Both the position numbers and the translations under genes were made by a program. The notes beneath the pieces are model-generated. The model had not been told where the DNA came from and searched no databases. It worked only from the letters and a program-made list of their open reading frames with translations. Source: Actinomadura xylanilytica (lineage in GTDB: Bacteria > Actinomycetota > Actinomycetes > Streptosporangiales > Streptosporangiaceae). From it: a stretch of DNA of 64,000 nt. Below, piece by piece: positions 41,635 to 50,642 of the stretch. The stretch is from NCBI RefSeq assembly GCF_030283145.1, contig NZ_JASNWE010000003.1, forward strand, positions 62,001-126,000, given 5' to 3'. How positions within the stretch are numbered: position 1 is the first letter of the stretch; each line of letters starts with the position of its first letter.

Positions 41635-42254
41635 GCCCACTCCCCGAACACATGTCCGACCATTGGTGGTGGCGTCCCGGAGTACGGCCCGGCCGCCGCC
41701 TCCTGGTCTGGCATATTCTCCTCGACTCCCAGCCGGCCGTGCGGGATCTCGTCCGGCAGTATCAGGACAAGCTCGCCGGGCTCGAAGGGCTTGACTTCGT
41801 GCCCCCGGAATGGCTGCACATGACCACCCAGGTCACCGGATTCTGCGATGAGATCTCGCCTGCCGAGGTCGACGCCATGACGACCGCTGTGGCCGGCCGG
41901 TTGGCCATGCTGGATCCGATCGAGGTGGAGATCGGGAAGCTGTGGTTCCACAGCGAGGCGGTGATGCTGAGCGTCCGGCCGGCCCGCGCGCTGGATCCCG
42001 TCCGACTGGCCATCCGCGAGTCCGTTGCCGAGACGGTGCGCGCGCACCAGCTCGCCGACGAGCCGGACTGGACGCCACACGTGTCCGTCGCCTACAGCCA
42101 CGGCACCGGCCCGGCAGGCCCGATCATCGACGCCTTGGAGGACCGACCGGGACTCCACCCCTTCAAGGTGGGCGAGGTGCATCTCGTCGAGCAGCAGCGC
42201 ACGGGCAGGTTGTATAGCTGGGATCGCCCGATGGCCATCGCCCTGGGCACGTAG
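41631..42254 (+). CDS. 2H phosphoesterase (2'-5' RNA ligase / LigT-like)
   Basis: 207 residues. Two H-x-T/S motifs sit about 110 residues apart: HMTTQV and HVSVAYS, the catalytic pair of 2H phosphoesterases. The start is GTG 41631 (overlapping the small gene) or ATG 41652. Such enzymes act on cyclic phosphates or 2'-5' linkages in RNA or nucleotides; the substrate is unknown. It does not look related to the polyketide genes and marks the edge of the cluster. Confidence 0.82.
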   Translation: MSPLPEHMSDHWWWRPGVRPGRRLLVWHILLDSQPAVRDLVRQYQDKLAGLEGLDFVPPEWLHMTTQVTGFCDEISPAEVDAMTTAVAGRLAMLDPIEVEIGKLWFHSEAVMLSVRPARALDPVRLAIRESVAETVRAHQLADEPDWTPHVSVAYSHGTGPAGPIIDALEDRPGLHPFKVGEVHLVEQQRTGRLYSWDRPMAIALGT

Positions 42255-42273
42255 AGTTCAAAGGCGATGCACC

Positions 42274-42308
42274 GGCGCTCCGCACCCTCCGTGTGAGGGC
42301 GGGGCGCC
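42274..42308. terminator. Hairpin terminator between convergent units
   Basis: GGCGCTCCGCACCCTC pairs with GAGGGCGGGGCGCC around a CGTGT loop, with small internal mismatches. It lies between the 2H phosphoesterase (plus) and the last gene of the IclR locus (minus). Confidence 0.6.
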
Positions 42309-42354
42309 AGTCTCGTCTCTGGGCTACTCGCCGATCTTCTTGCTGAATCCCCGG

Positions 42355-43773
42355 CTACCTGCGTCCGCCGGCCTCGGCCGCCAGCGCCCGGCCGTACAGC
42401 AGCCCGAAGGTCATCGCGGGGGTCGCCATCATCCCGCCGCAGAACGACTTCCCCATGAGCTGCCCGGAGCCCAGCAGCTCGCCTGCGGCGCTGAGGTTCG
42501 CGAACGGCTCACCTGTGGTGTCCCGCACGCGCAGGTCGGTGCCGACGGCGAGGCCGACGGTGCTGGTCACCGACGCACCCTGGACGCGGATCGCGTAGAA
42601 CGGCCCCTCCACCAGCGGGACGGGCCGGTGCCGCCGCCCGAACGGGTCGGGCCCGGAGCCGAGCGCGGTGTTGTACTCGGTGACGGTCGCGGCGAGGGCG
42701 CCGACCGGGAGCCCCGTCCTCGCGGCGAGGCCCTCCAGCGTGCGGGCGCTGGTGAACATCGGGTGGACGTCGAACAGGTCCCGCAGCCCGTCGTTGGTCC
42801 GGCCGGTGATCATCGGTGTGGACTCGCGCAGGACCCGCAGGTCGAACACGACGTAGCGGCGCAGTTCGGGCTGCTCCAGCAGGGCGTGCTCGCGGGCGTC
42901 GACGCTCGGCTCGTCCTCGGCCACGAACCGGCGGCCCTCGGTGTTGACGTAGATCTCCCAGGGCGCGCGGTCCTGCGGGTGGTGGACGTGGCGGAACTCC
43001 ATCTTCGCGCCGAGCCCGGGGCGATCCATGACCACGCCGAAGGAGCTGAGGTAGTTCTCGTGGCCGCGCAGCGCCGCCCCTGCCCGGCGGGCCGCCTCGA
43101 GCCCGCCGCCGGTGTTGTGCGGGTAGGAGTTGCCGCCGTAGGCCGGGTGTCCGCTCAGCTCGCGGAACAGCTCGGGGTTGGCGTTGTAGCCGCCGGTCGC
43201 CAGCAGCACCGACGTCGCCGGGTACGTGCGCACGCCGCCGGGGGTCCGCGCCGTCACGGCCGTCACGCGGCGGCCGGACAGGACCAGCCCGGTGAGCGTG
43301 GTGTTCAGCGACAACGTGATGCGGCCCGTGGCGACCTGCGCGTCGAACGCCTGCCGCAGCACCCGCAGGATGGAGCGGCCGAAGTCGGGTCCCCAGTAGT
43401 AGCGCGCCGCCGTGTACGGCTCATGCGCGAACCCCTCGACGGGGTGCTCCGGCAGGAACTCCATGCCGTTCTCGGTCAGCCAGTCCAGCGTCCGGGCGGC
43501 GTTGTCGACGGCGAGCCGCACGAGCGCCGGGTCTGCGGTGTTCCGGCTGATGCGCATGACGTCGGCGTAGTGCGCGTCCGGCGAGTCGGTGATGCCGCGC
43601 CGCCGCTGGAGCACCGTCCCGGCCGCGCTGAGCTGCCCGGACGAGATATTCAGCGACCCGCCCACCGTGCCGGCGGCGTCCAGGACGAGGACCGGCACAC
43701 CCCGCCCGGCGGCGGTGAGCGCGGCCATCATGCCGGCCGCGCCCGCGCCGACGATGATCGACGTCGGTGTCAC
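42355..43773 (-). CDS. Fumarate-reductase/ketosteroid-dehydrogenase-like flavoprotein
   Basis: 472 residues from GTG 43773 (GGAGG upstream, overlapping the hydrolase stop). SIIVGAGAAGMMAALTAAGRG and TVGGSLNISSGQLSA bind FAD; LLATGGYNANPELF and the C-terminal NLSAAGELLGSGQLMGKSFCGG complete the FAD_binding_2 layout. Family members reduce or dehydrogenate activated C=C bonds (fumarate, tricarballylate, 3-ketosteroids). It is the last gene of the IclR-type locus and could desaturate or reduce the imported compound. Confidence 0.88.
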   Translation of the reverse strand: MTPTSIIVGAGAAGMMAALTAAGRGVPVLVLDAAGTVGGSLNISSGQLSAAGTVLQRRRGITDSPDAHYADVMRISRNTADPALVRLAVDNAARTLDWLTENGMEFLPEHPVEGFAHEPYTAARYYWGPDFGRSILRVLRQAFDAQVATGRITLSLNTTLTGLVLSGRRVTAVTARTPGGVRTYPATSVLLATGGYNANPELFRELSGHPAYGGNSYPHNTGGGLEAARRAGAALRGHENYLSSFGVVMDRPGLGAKMEFRHVHHPQDRAPWEIYVNTEGRRFVAEDEPSVDAREHALLEQPELRRYVVFDLRVLRESTPMITGRTNDGLRDLFDVHPMFTSARTLEGLAARTGLPVGALAATVTEYNTALGSGPDPFGRRHRPVPLVEGPFYAIRVQGASVTSTVGLAVGTDLRVRDTTGEPFANLSAAGELLGSGQLMGKSFCGGMMATPAMTFGLLYGRALAAEAGGRR

Positions 43774-44564
43774 AGGTTCCTCCACAGGTCGTCCAGGACG
43801 GCCGCGAGCGCCGCCGGGTCTTCGGTGAGCACGAACGTGCCGCCGGGGATGCGGGTGACGGGCGCGCCGAGGACGTCCCCGACCTCACCGGCCAGCCCCG
43901 ACAGGGCGTCGCGGTCGGGCGCGACGACGACCGTGGGACGCCCCGGGGACCGCGCCCCGGCGAGGACGGCGCCCAGGTCGGCGTTCCACAGCGCGACGTA
44001 GCCCTCGTACCAGACGCGCCCGGCCCGGACGCGGTCCGCGAACGCCTCGAACACCAGGTCGGGGTCGGCGCCGTCGGCGAACGCGCGCGCCATGAACCGC
44101 CACACGTCCGCGACGCCTTCGGGCGTGGCGGCGACCGGATTCAGCCGCTCGTACTTGGCCAGCTTCGTCCGCCAGTCGGAGTAGGCGGGGTATCCGACGA
44201 GCCCGAGCCCGACGACGTCGTCGGGGTGCTCGGCGGCCATGACCGCCGCCAGCGCCGCGCCGGTGTGGTGTCCGACGACGGCCTTCGGCCCGGGACGCAC
44301 CTCCTGGACGGCGTCCCACAGCAGGCCGGCGTGTTCGGCGAGGCTCAGCGTCCGCGACGTGGCGTCGGACTCGCCGAGGTTCAGCATGTCCGGCGCGACG
44401 CACGGCAGCGGCGCCAGCTCCCGCATCACCGGCAGCCACATCCGCCCGGACGCGGGCACCTGGTGCAGCAGCAGCAGGTCCGGGCCGTCGCCGGGCGTCG
44501 CGCGCAGGTGGACGTACCCCTCCGGCGTGCGGACGAGCCGGCGTTCCACCCTCGGGTCGCCCAT
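43770..44564 (-). CDS. Alpha/beta-hydrolase fold protein with altered nucleophile elbow
   Basis: 264 residues. LLLLHQVPASGRMW (oxyanion region) and the strand order match alpha/beta hydrolases, but the nucleophile elbow reads VVGHHTGAAL: the usual Ser of GxSxG is His. The C-terminal part lacks an obvious catalytic His. It may use a different mechanism or be non-hydrolytic. The ATG at 44564 overlaps the bicupin stop (ATGA). Confidence 0.8.
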   Translation of the reverse strand: MGDPRVERRLVRTPEGYVHLRATPGDGPDLLLLHQVPASGRMWLPVMRELAPLPCVAPDMLNLGESDATSRTLSLAEHAGLLWDAVQEVRPGPKAVVGHHTGAALAAVMAAEHPDDVVGLGLVGYPAYSDWRTKLAKYERLNPVAATPEGVADVWRFMARAFADGADPDLVFEAFADRVRAGRVWYEGYVALWNADLGAVLAGARSPGRPTVVVAPDRDALSGLAGEVGDVLGAPVTRIPGGTFVLTEDPAALAAVLDDLWRNL

Positions 44565-45412
44565 CAGAAGCAGAGGCAGCCGGGCTGGTCCGGGAGAGGC
44601 TCGGCGCCGTGCACCGCCAGGTCGGGCGGCAGGATCGGCCGGTGCTCGGGCGTCCAGGTGAAGTCGACGTCGTGCTCGGTGTAGACGGTGCTGAGCGGGC
44701 CGCCCTTGGTGCGGAACAGCATGAGGTTGCCGGTGGGCGAGCCGAACGGACCGTGCCACTCCTCCGGCGGACGCCAGAAGTAGCAGCCCGCGCGCATCAG
44801 GCCGAGCGGCCCGGCCAGCTCTCCGGCCAGCAGGTACATCTCCTCCACGACCGGGTGCTTCTCCGGCTTGCGGCCCGACCGCAGCGGCATCGTGCCGAGT
44901 AGCCACGTCTCCTCGCCGTCGACCGGGTCGCGGCGCAGGAACTTGCGTCCGGCGCCGGGCGGGAACGTCGGGTGGAAGTTGCCGCCCCACTCCCCGGCGA
45001 ACCCGTCGACCTTGGTGACGAGGCGGCGCTCGTCGAGCATTCCGGCCGGGGCCTCGCCGTCGCGGAGCCGCGGCTCGCCGGAGAAGAACGTGAGCACCAC
45101 GGCGCCCGTCCGCGACGCGACCCCGGACGTGGCCGTCCCGGCGGGGAAGTGCCCGTAGGAGTACCTGCCGTACTCGACGCCGGAGACGGTCAGCGACCCG
45201 TGCAGGACGAGAAACTCCTCGTCCACGTCCAGGTGGTGGACGCCCTCCCCGCGGGTGTACCCGGCCGGGTAGCGGACGAGAAGGCTGGACGCACCGGTCC
45301 CCTCGTCCAGGCTGAGCGGCTTGCTGTCCACCTTCGAGCCGTCGCGGCCGTACAGGCCGTCCTGCCACGGCACGGCCTGCGACTGGATGAACTCGATGAA
45401 CGGGCGTCCCAT
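44564..45412 (-). CDS. Bicupin protein
   Basis: 282 residues with two cupin barrels: EGVHHLDVDEEFLVLHGSLTVSG (about 55-80) and KHPVVEEMYLLAGELAG (about 185-205), each with potential His/Glu metal ligands. The motif spacing resembles the DUF4437-like group more than ring-cleavage dioxygenases. The role is unknown; an isomerase, hydrolase or sensor is possible. The ribosome site AGGAG overlaps the stop of the upstream small coiled-coil gene. Confidence 0.8.
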   Translation of the reverse strand: MGRPFIEFIQSQAVPWQDGLYGRDGSKVDSKPLSLDEGTGASSLLVRYPAGYTRGEGVHHLDVDEEFLVLHGSLTVSGVEYGRYSYGHFPAGTATSGVASRTGAVVLTFFSGEPRLRDGEAPAGMLDERRLVTKVDGFAGEWGGNFHPTFPPGAGRKFLRRDPVDGEETWLLGTMPLRSGRKPEKHPVVEEMYLLAGELAGPLGLMRAGCYFWRPPEEWHGPFGSPTGNLMLFRTKGGPLSTVYTEHDVDFTWTPEHRPILPPDLAVHGAEPLPDQPGCLCF

Positions 45413-45414
45413 GG

Positions 45415-45792
45415 TCAGCTCCTCGTCTCGTCGGCCGGCAGTACTTCCCGAGGGGGGACGACCCCCCGCATCCCCCCGGCCGACTCCGTCGGAAACCGTG
45501 AATCCCGAGGGGGGACGACCCCCCGCATCCCCCCGGCCGACTCCGTCGGGATGAGCGGCGCGCGGGCGTCGTCGCGTTCGGCGGCGACGGCGAGCAGCCG
45601 CGCGATCGACCGGTTCAGGTCGTCGGACAGGTCGGTGCCGGACGGCATCGCCAGCCGCCGCTCGAGCTCGCGCACCCGCGCGCGCTCCTCGTGCAGCTGG
45701 CCGGCCAGCTCGAACACCATGGCCGCGAGCTGGTCCACCTGGGCGGCGCCGAGGGCGCGGAGTTCGGGCGCGGGGGGCAGGGGTTCAGACAT
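45415..45792 (-). CDS. Small coiled-coil protein paired with methyltransferase, copy 2
   Basis: 125 residues. Residues about 10-50 form an amphipathic helix (QVDQLAAMVFELAGQLHEER). The tail contains two copies of PTESAGGMRGVVPPR, encoded by a 47-bp direct repeat. The start overlaps the methyltransferase stop by 8 bp. A similar helix-plus-repeat protein follows the other methyltransferase at 58805, so the two probably arose as a gene pair. No family recognised. Confidence 0.75.
   Translation of the reverse strand: MSEPLPPAPELRALGAAQVDQLAAMVFELAGQLHEERARVRELERRLAMPSGTDLSDDLNRSIARLLAVAAERDDARAPLIPTESAGGMRGVVPPRDSRFPTESAGGMRGVVPPREVLPADETRS
45446..45549. repeat. 47-bp direct repeat inside a coding region
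   Basis: Identical copies at 45446-45492 and 45503-45549, 57 bp (19 codons) apart. On the minus strand each contains GGGGGG-TCGT-CCCCCC and CCGAC-GGA-GTCGG, two small hairpins. The look is that of a palindromic intergenic repeat that has entered a reading frame. Confidence 0.85.
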
Positions 45793-46792
45793 GAGCGTCC
45801 TCCGGCTTGCGTGCTTCCAGGACGGCCCAGGGGAAGTGCCATTCGGCTCGGTCGGGCCATCGCGTCGTCTCCAGCCGTCCGGCGCCGCGCTCGTCGAACG
45901 CGACCCAGCGCGCGTCGGCGAGCCCGGCCTCCGCGCACCGGGCGAGGACGTCGGTGCCGAACAGCATCGGCAGGTACGGCTCGTTGTTGCGGTCACCGTG
46001 CTCGACCAGCGCGAGGTCGCGGACGGGGTCGCCGGTCGGGTGGAAGTCCAGGATCCGCAGCAGCCCGCCCGGCGCGAGGACGCGCGCGGCGTCGGCGAGC
46101 AGGTCGGCGAGCACCGGCGGCGGCAGCTCGTGGACGAGCATCGTCGCGGTGACCAGGTCCGCCGAGCCCGCGGGCAGCCCGGTGGCGGCGGCGTCGGCCT
46201 GGACGTACCGGATGCCGGTCTCCGCCGTGCGGTGCGCGGCCAGCCGCAGCACCGGCGCGGACAGGTCGACGCCGATCACCTCGGCGTCCGGCCAGCGCCG
46301 CTTGAACGGGCGGGTGCTCTTGCCGAACCCGCAGCCGAGGTCGACGATGCGCCGGTACGGCCGGTCGGGGACGGCGGTGTCGGTGAACAGGGTGTGGAAC
46401 GCGAAGTCGTCGTTGTCGCCCAGCATGACGAGCTTGGCACCCGCCTCGTACACCAGGGCCGCGTGGTCGGTGCTCCACACGCCGCCGGGCTGGAGGTGAA
46501 TGTCCACGCCGGTGTACCAGGCGGGCAGTTCCAGACCGGGGTCCAGCTCCAGGCCGGGCGCGGACGCGGGCAGGTCCTCGGCGTCGACCGCGCCCGCCAC
46601 CGCCCGCCACAGCATCTTCTGCGCGGATCGCTCGAGCCATGCGAACCACGGGTACACCGGCGCCGCGTGGACGGCCGCGCGGTCCGGATCCGGGCCCGCC
46701 TGGCCGACGAGCGTCGGGTACAGCGACCGCGCCCACTGCTGGCGCAGCGCGAGCGCGAAGTCCACCCGCGCCTGGCGTGTGACGGCGTTCAT
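45785..46792 (-). CDS. SAM-dependent methyltransferase, copy 2 of a paralogous pair
   Basis: 335 residues. An N-terminal domain (about 1-140) with VDIHLQPGGVWST and YEAGAKLVMLGDND precedes the methyltransferase fold: IVDLGCGFGKSTRPFKRRWPDAEVIGVD, then MLVHELPPPVL. The protein at 59242 shares the N-terminal pattern and the RWPDAEVxGID segment, so they are paralogues. Both are followed by an overlapping small coiled-coil gene. The ATG overlaps the ATPase stop (ATGA). Substrate unknown. Confidence 0.85.
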   Translation of the reverse strand: MNAVTRQARVDFALALRQQWARSLYPTLVGQAGPDPDRAAVHAAPVYPWFAWLERSAQKMLWRAVAGAVDAEDLPASAPGLELDPGLELPAWYTGVDIHLQPGGVWSTDHAALVYEAGAKLVMLGDNDDFAFHTLFTDTAVPDRPYRRIVDLGCGFGKSTRPFKRRWPDAEVIGVDLSAPVLRLAAHRTAETGIRYVQADAAATGLPAGSADLVTATMLVHELPPPVLADLLADAARVLAPGGLLRILDFHPTGDPVRDLALVEHGDRNNEPYLPMLFGTDVLARCAEAGLADARWVAFDERGAGRLETTRWPDRAEWHFPWAVLEARKPEDAHV

Positions 46793-47775
46793 CGAACCTC
46801 CGTAAGGCCGAGTCCGGAATCCACCTCGCCGGGGAAGAAGCAGGCCACCGAGCGGTCCCCGGCCACCGTCAGCGGCGGCACGTCGGTCGCGCACACCGCG
46901 CGCGCGACCGGGCACCGGGTGTGGAAGACGCAGCCGGGCGGCCGGTCGATCGGCGACGGCGGGTCGCCCGAGAGCACGATCCGCTCCCGCGGCCGCTCCT
47001 CGGTCGTCGGCGTCGCCGACAGCAGCGCCGCCGTGTACGGGTGCTGCGGCGACGCGACGACCGACGTGGTCGGCCCCTCCTCCAGCACCCGCCCGAGGTA
47101 CAGCACGACGACGCGGTCGGAGATGTGGTGGACGAGCGACAGGTCGTGCGCGATCAGCAGGAACGCCAGGTCGTCGGTCCTCTGCACCTCGCCGAGGAGG
47201 TTGACGATCTGCGCCTGGATGGACACGTCGAGGGCGGAGACGGGCTCGTCCGCGACGAGCACCGAGGGCCGGGCGGCCAGCGCGCGGGCGATCGAGATCC
47301 GCTGCCGCTGCCCGCCGGAGAACTGCGCCGGGTAGCGGCCCGCGGCCGACGCGGGGAGCCCGACCTGGGCGAGGACCTCCGCGACGCGGGCGCCGATCTG
47401 CTCCCGCGTCCCGAAGCCGTGGGCGTGCAGCGGCTCGGCCACGATGCGGGCGACGGTCATGCGCGGGTCCAGGCTGGCGTACGGGTCCTGGAGGATCATC
47501 TGGAAGTGCCGGCGCAGCGGGCGCAGCCGCCGCTCGGGCAGCCGGGTGATGTCGCGGCCGTCGAAGGTGATGCGGCCGGCCTGCGGGGTCGTGGCGCGCA
47601 TCAGCGCGGTCGCGGCCGTGGACTTGCCCGATCCGGACTCGCCGACGAGCGCGAGCGTCTGCCCGCGGTACAGCGCCAGCGAGACGTCGTCGACGGCGGT
47701 GAGCGTCCGCCCGCCGACCGGGAACCGGACGGAGACGCCGCTCATCTCCATGATGGGCCGCTGCGTGTCAGTCAT
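46789..47775 (-). CDS. ABC transporter ATP-binding protein, DppF/OppF type
   Basis: 328 residues. Walker A GESGSGKST, signature SGGQRQRISIARAL and Walker B VLVADEP; the C-terminal CVFHTRCPVARAVC cysteine segment is typical of oligopeptide/nickel importer ATPases. Partner of the ATPase at 47768 in a five-component importer. Gene overlaps on both sides indicate one transcript. Confidence 0.95.
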   Translation of the reverse strand: MTDTQRPIMEMSGVSVRFPVGGRTLTAVDDVSLALYRGQTLALVGESGSGKSTAATALMRATTPQAGRITFDGRDITRLPERRLRPLRRHFQMILQDPYASLDPRMTVARIVAEPLHAHGFGTREQIGARVAEVLAQVGLPASAAGRYPAQFSGGQRQRISIARALAARPSVLVADEPVSALDVSIQAQIVNLLGEVQRTDDLAFLLIAHDLSLVHHISDRVVVLYLGRVLEEGPTTSVVASPQHPYTAALLSATPTTEERPRERIVLSGDPPSPIDRPPGCVFHTRCPVARAVCATDVPPLTVAGDRSVACFFPGEVDSGLGLTEVR

Positions 47776-48718
47776 GAGGGTTCCAGCAGGCCAGGCGGGC
47801 GGAACCGGACACGGTCAGGACGGGCTCCTTCGTGGAGCACGCGTCCTGCGCGCGGTCGCACCGCGGGTGGAAGGGGCAGCCGTCCGGGCGGGCGAACGGC
47901 GACGGCGGGGCACCGGGGATCGCGGCGAGCGTCCGCGACCGGTCGAAGTTCGGCGCCGCCGCCAGCAGCGCCGCGGTGTAGGGGTGCCGCGGGTTGCGCA
48001 GCAGCTCGCGGGTCGGGCCCTCCTCCACGACGCCGCCGCTGTACATGACCGCGACGCGGTCGCACAGTTCGGCGGCGACGCCGAGATCGTGCGTGATCAG
48101 GACCATCGACGCGCCGCGCGCCTGGATCTGGTCCCGCATGAGCTGCGTGATCTGCGCCTGGATGGTCGTGTCGAGCGCGGTGGTCGGCTCGTCGGCGAGG
48201 ATGACCGACGGCTCGTTGATCAGCGCCAGCGCGATCATCACGCGCTGCCGCAGCCCGCCCGAGAGCTGGTGCGGGTAGGCCCGGACGCGGTCGCCCGGCG
48301 AGGGGACGCCGACCGCGGCGAGCGCCTCGACGGCCTTCTCGCGGGCGGCGGCGCGGGACACGTCCTGGTGCCGCCGGACCGTCTCCACCAGCACCGACCC
48401 GATCCGGCGCACCGGGTTCAGCCCGGTCATGGGGTCCTGGAACACCATCCCGATCTGCGCGCCGCGGACGCGCTCCATCTGCTTCTCGGAGTGTCCGGTG
48501 AGGTCCTCCCCGCGCAGCCGGACGGTGCCGGTCCGCGACAGGCCCGGCGGCAGCAGCCCCATCAGGCTGAGCGCCGTGAGGGACTTGCCCGACCCGGACT
48601 CGCCGACGAGTCCGAGGATCTCGCCGCGTCCGAGGCGGAACGACACGTCCTGCACGATCCGGGTGTCGCCGCCGTGGACGACCGAGAGGCCGTCGACGTC
48701 GAGGACGGCTTCGTCCAT
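47768..48718 (-). CDS. ABC transporter ATP-binding protein, DppD/OppD type
   Basis: 316 residues from ATG 48718 (GGGAG upstream; GTG 48754, overlapping the permease stop, is an alternative). Walker A GESGSGKSL, LSGGLRQRVMIALAL signature, ILADEPTTALD, and the C-terminal CPFHPRCDRAQDAC motif. It powers uptake with DppF at 46789. Confidence 0.95.
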   Translation of the reverse strand: MDEAVLDVDGLSVVHGGDTRIVQDVSFRLGRGEILGLVGESGSGKSLTALSLMGLLPPGLSRTGTVRLRGEDLTGHSEKQMERVRGAQIGMVFQDPMTGLNPVRRIGSVLVETVRRHQDVSRAAAREKAVEALAAVGVPSPGDRVRAYPHQLSGGLRQRVMIALALINEPSVILADEPTTALDTTIQAQITQLMRDQIQARGASMVLITHDLGVAAELCDRVAVMYSGGVVEEGPTRELLRNPRHPYTAALLAAAPNFDRSRTLAAIPGAPPSPFARPDGCPFHPRCDRAQDACSTKEPVLTVSGSARLACWNPHD

Positions 48719-48750
48719 CGTCTGCTCCCTGGGTTCGACGGGCGCGGCGG

Positions 48751-49638
48751 TCACGGGCGCACCGACTTCAGGCGGGCCCGGCTGCGGGCGGCCATGCCGT
48801 CGCCGATGAGGTTGGCGGCGGTCACGGCCAGCACGATGACGGCGGCGGGCACGAGCACCAGCAGCGGCGACCCGACCAGGTGCTGGCGGCCCTCGGCCAG
48901 CATGTTGCCGAGCGAGGGCGAGCCGAGCGGCGAGCCGATGCCGAGGAAGGACAGCCCGCTCTCGGCGACCAGCAGGTCGGCGAACACGAACGCCCACATC
49001 ACCATGATCGTGTGCCGCAGGCCGGGCAGGACGTGGGCGAGCAGGATGCGGGGCCGGGTCACGCCGAGGAGCCTGGCCGCCCGCACGTACTCGCGCTGCA
49101 TCAGGCCGCGCGTCTCGGCGTAGACCACCCGGGCGAAGACGGGCCAGCTCACCACGCCGAGAGTGATCGACAGCGGCAGGAACCCGCGGCCGACCGCCGC
49201 CATCAGCGCGACGGCGATGACGAGGTAGGGCAGCGACAGGCACACGTCGATGACGCGGGAGATCGCGGCCTGGGCGTAGCCGGTGGTCGACCCGGCGAGA
49301 ACGCCGAGCGTCAGGCCGATGACGGTGACGATGCACGCGCCGGTGGCGGCGACCGAGGCCGTCCAGCCGAACCCGGCGATCGTCCAGGTCACCAGGTCGC
49401 GGCCGACGCCGTCGGTGCCGAGCAGGTGCCCGGCCTCGCCGGGGGACAGCAGCCGCGCCTCGACGCTGGTGGCGACGCCGGTGATGTTGCCGAACAGCAG
49501 CGCGACGATCGTCCCGCCGACGAGCACGGCCGCGATGGCGAGGCCCGCGATCAGCCGCGCCGACTCCACCCCCGGCCGCCGTGGGACCAGGCGCCGCCGC
49601 ACGAGCCCGCGCGGGGCCTCTTCTCGGACCGCTGTCAT
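48751..49638 (-). CDS. ABC transporter permease, DppC type
   Basis: 295 residues with six membrane helices and the EYVRAARLLGVTRPRILLAHVLPG coupling (EAA) loop. HLLGTDGVGRDL is the DppC/OppC hallmark. The ATG at 49638 overlaps the stop of the DppB gene. Confidence 0.95.
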   Translation of the reverse strand: MTAVREEAPRGLVRRRLVPRRPGVESARLIAGLAIAAVLVGGTIVALLFGNITGVATSVEARLLSPGEAGHLLGTDGVGRDLVTWTIAGFGWTASVAATGACIVTVIGLTLGVLAGSTTGYAQAAISRVIDVCLSLPYLVIAVALMAAVGRGFLPLSITLGVVSWPVFARVVYAETRGLMQREYVRAARLLGVTRPRILLAHVLPGLRHTIMVMWAFVFADLLVAESGLSFLGIGSPLGSPSLGNMLAEGRQHLVGSPLLVLVPAAVIVLAVTAANLIGDGMAARSRARLKSVRP

Positions 49639-50642
49639 CGCTGCCTCCGCAGGCGGGGGTCGAGGATGCCGAGCAGGGCGTCGGTGGCCATGTTCGTCAG
49701 GAACACCAGGCCCGCGATCGTAAACACGGCGGCCTGCACGATCGGGAAGTCGAGCTGCTGCACCGAGTTGATCATCAGGGCGCCGAGGCCGGGCCACGCG
49801 AAGATGACCTCGATGATCAGCGCGCCGGAGACCAGGATCGCGAGCTGGGTGCCGACGAGGGCGGCGGCGCCGAGCAGGGCGTTCGGCAGCACGTGCCGCA
49901 GAATGACGGTGTGCCGGGACGCCCCGGCGGCGCGGGCCGTCCGGACGAAGTCCTCGTCCATGGTCTCGGCGACGTTGGCCGACACGACGCGGGTCAGCCG
50001 CGGGACGAGGAACGCCGCGAGCGACACCGCGGGCAGGATCGCCGCCGAGGCCGAGGCGTTGCCGATGCTCGGCAGCAGCCCGAGCTGGACGGCGAAGACC
50101 TGGATGAGCACGAGCCCGATGACGTAGCCGGGCATGCCCTGGCCGACGAAGACGACCCCGGAGGCGATCGACTGGGCGCGGCCGTCGGAGCGCGATCCGA
50201 TCCACGCGCCGAACGGGATCGCGACCAGCATGTTGAGCAGCACGGCCAGCAGTGCGAGCTGGAGCGTGGCGGGCAGCCGGTCCAGCACCTCGGTGAGCGC
50301 GTTCGCGCCGGACTGGACGGAGGTGCCGAAGTCGAGCTGGGCGGCCCGGAGGATGAACGTCGCGTACTGCTTGGCGAGCGGAGCGTCCAGGCCGTACTGC
50401 TCGCGGACGGCCTCCACCTGGTCGGGGGTGGCGTCCTGGCCCGCGAGTGTCGTCGCCGGGTCGCCGGTGAGCCGCAGCAGGAAGAACAGCAGCGTGGACA
50501 CCGCGAACAGCAGCAGGACGAGCTGGGACAGCCGGGAGGCGAGCATGCGGGCCAGCCGGCCGGCGCGTCCCGGCGGGCGGGCCGGCCGCCCGGCGGCCAC
50601 GGGGGTGCCCGTGACCGCCGGAGCGGATGCGGTGTCCGTCAC
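49635..50642 (-). CDS. ABC transporter permease, DppB type
   Basis: 335 residues with six helices; TRVVSANVAETMDEDFVRTARAAGASR coupling loop and the final TDALLGILDPRLRRQR are typical of DppB/OppB. It starts at GTG 50642, overlapping the stop of the binding-protein gene. Confidence 0.95.
   Translation of the reverse strand: MTDTASAPAVTGTPVAAGRPARPPGRAGRLARMLASRLSQLVLLLFAVSTLLFFLLRLTGDPATTLAGQDATPDQVEAVREQYGLDAPLAKQYATFILRAAQLDFGTSVQSGANALTEVLDRLPATLQLALLAVLLNMLVAIPFGAWIGSRSDGRAQSIASGVVFVGQGMPGYVIGLVLIQVFAVQLGLLPSIGNASASAAILPAVSLAAFLVPRLTRVVSANVAETMDEDFVRTARAAGASRHTVILRHVLPNALLGAAALVGTQLAILVSGALIIEVIFAWPGLGALMINSVQQLDFPIVQAAVFTIAGLVFLTNMATDALLGILDPRLRRQR

Noticed and set aside
45446..45549. 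CRISPR-like repeat pair
   Set aside because: Only two copies with a 10-bp spacer, in frame within a gene, and no cas genes.
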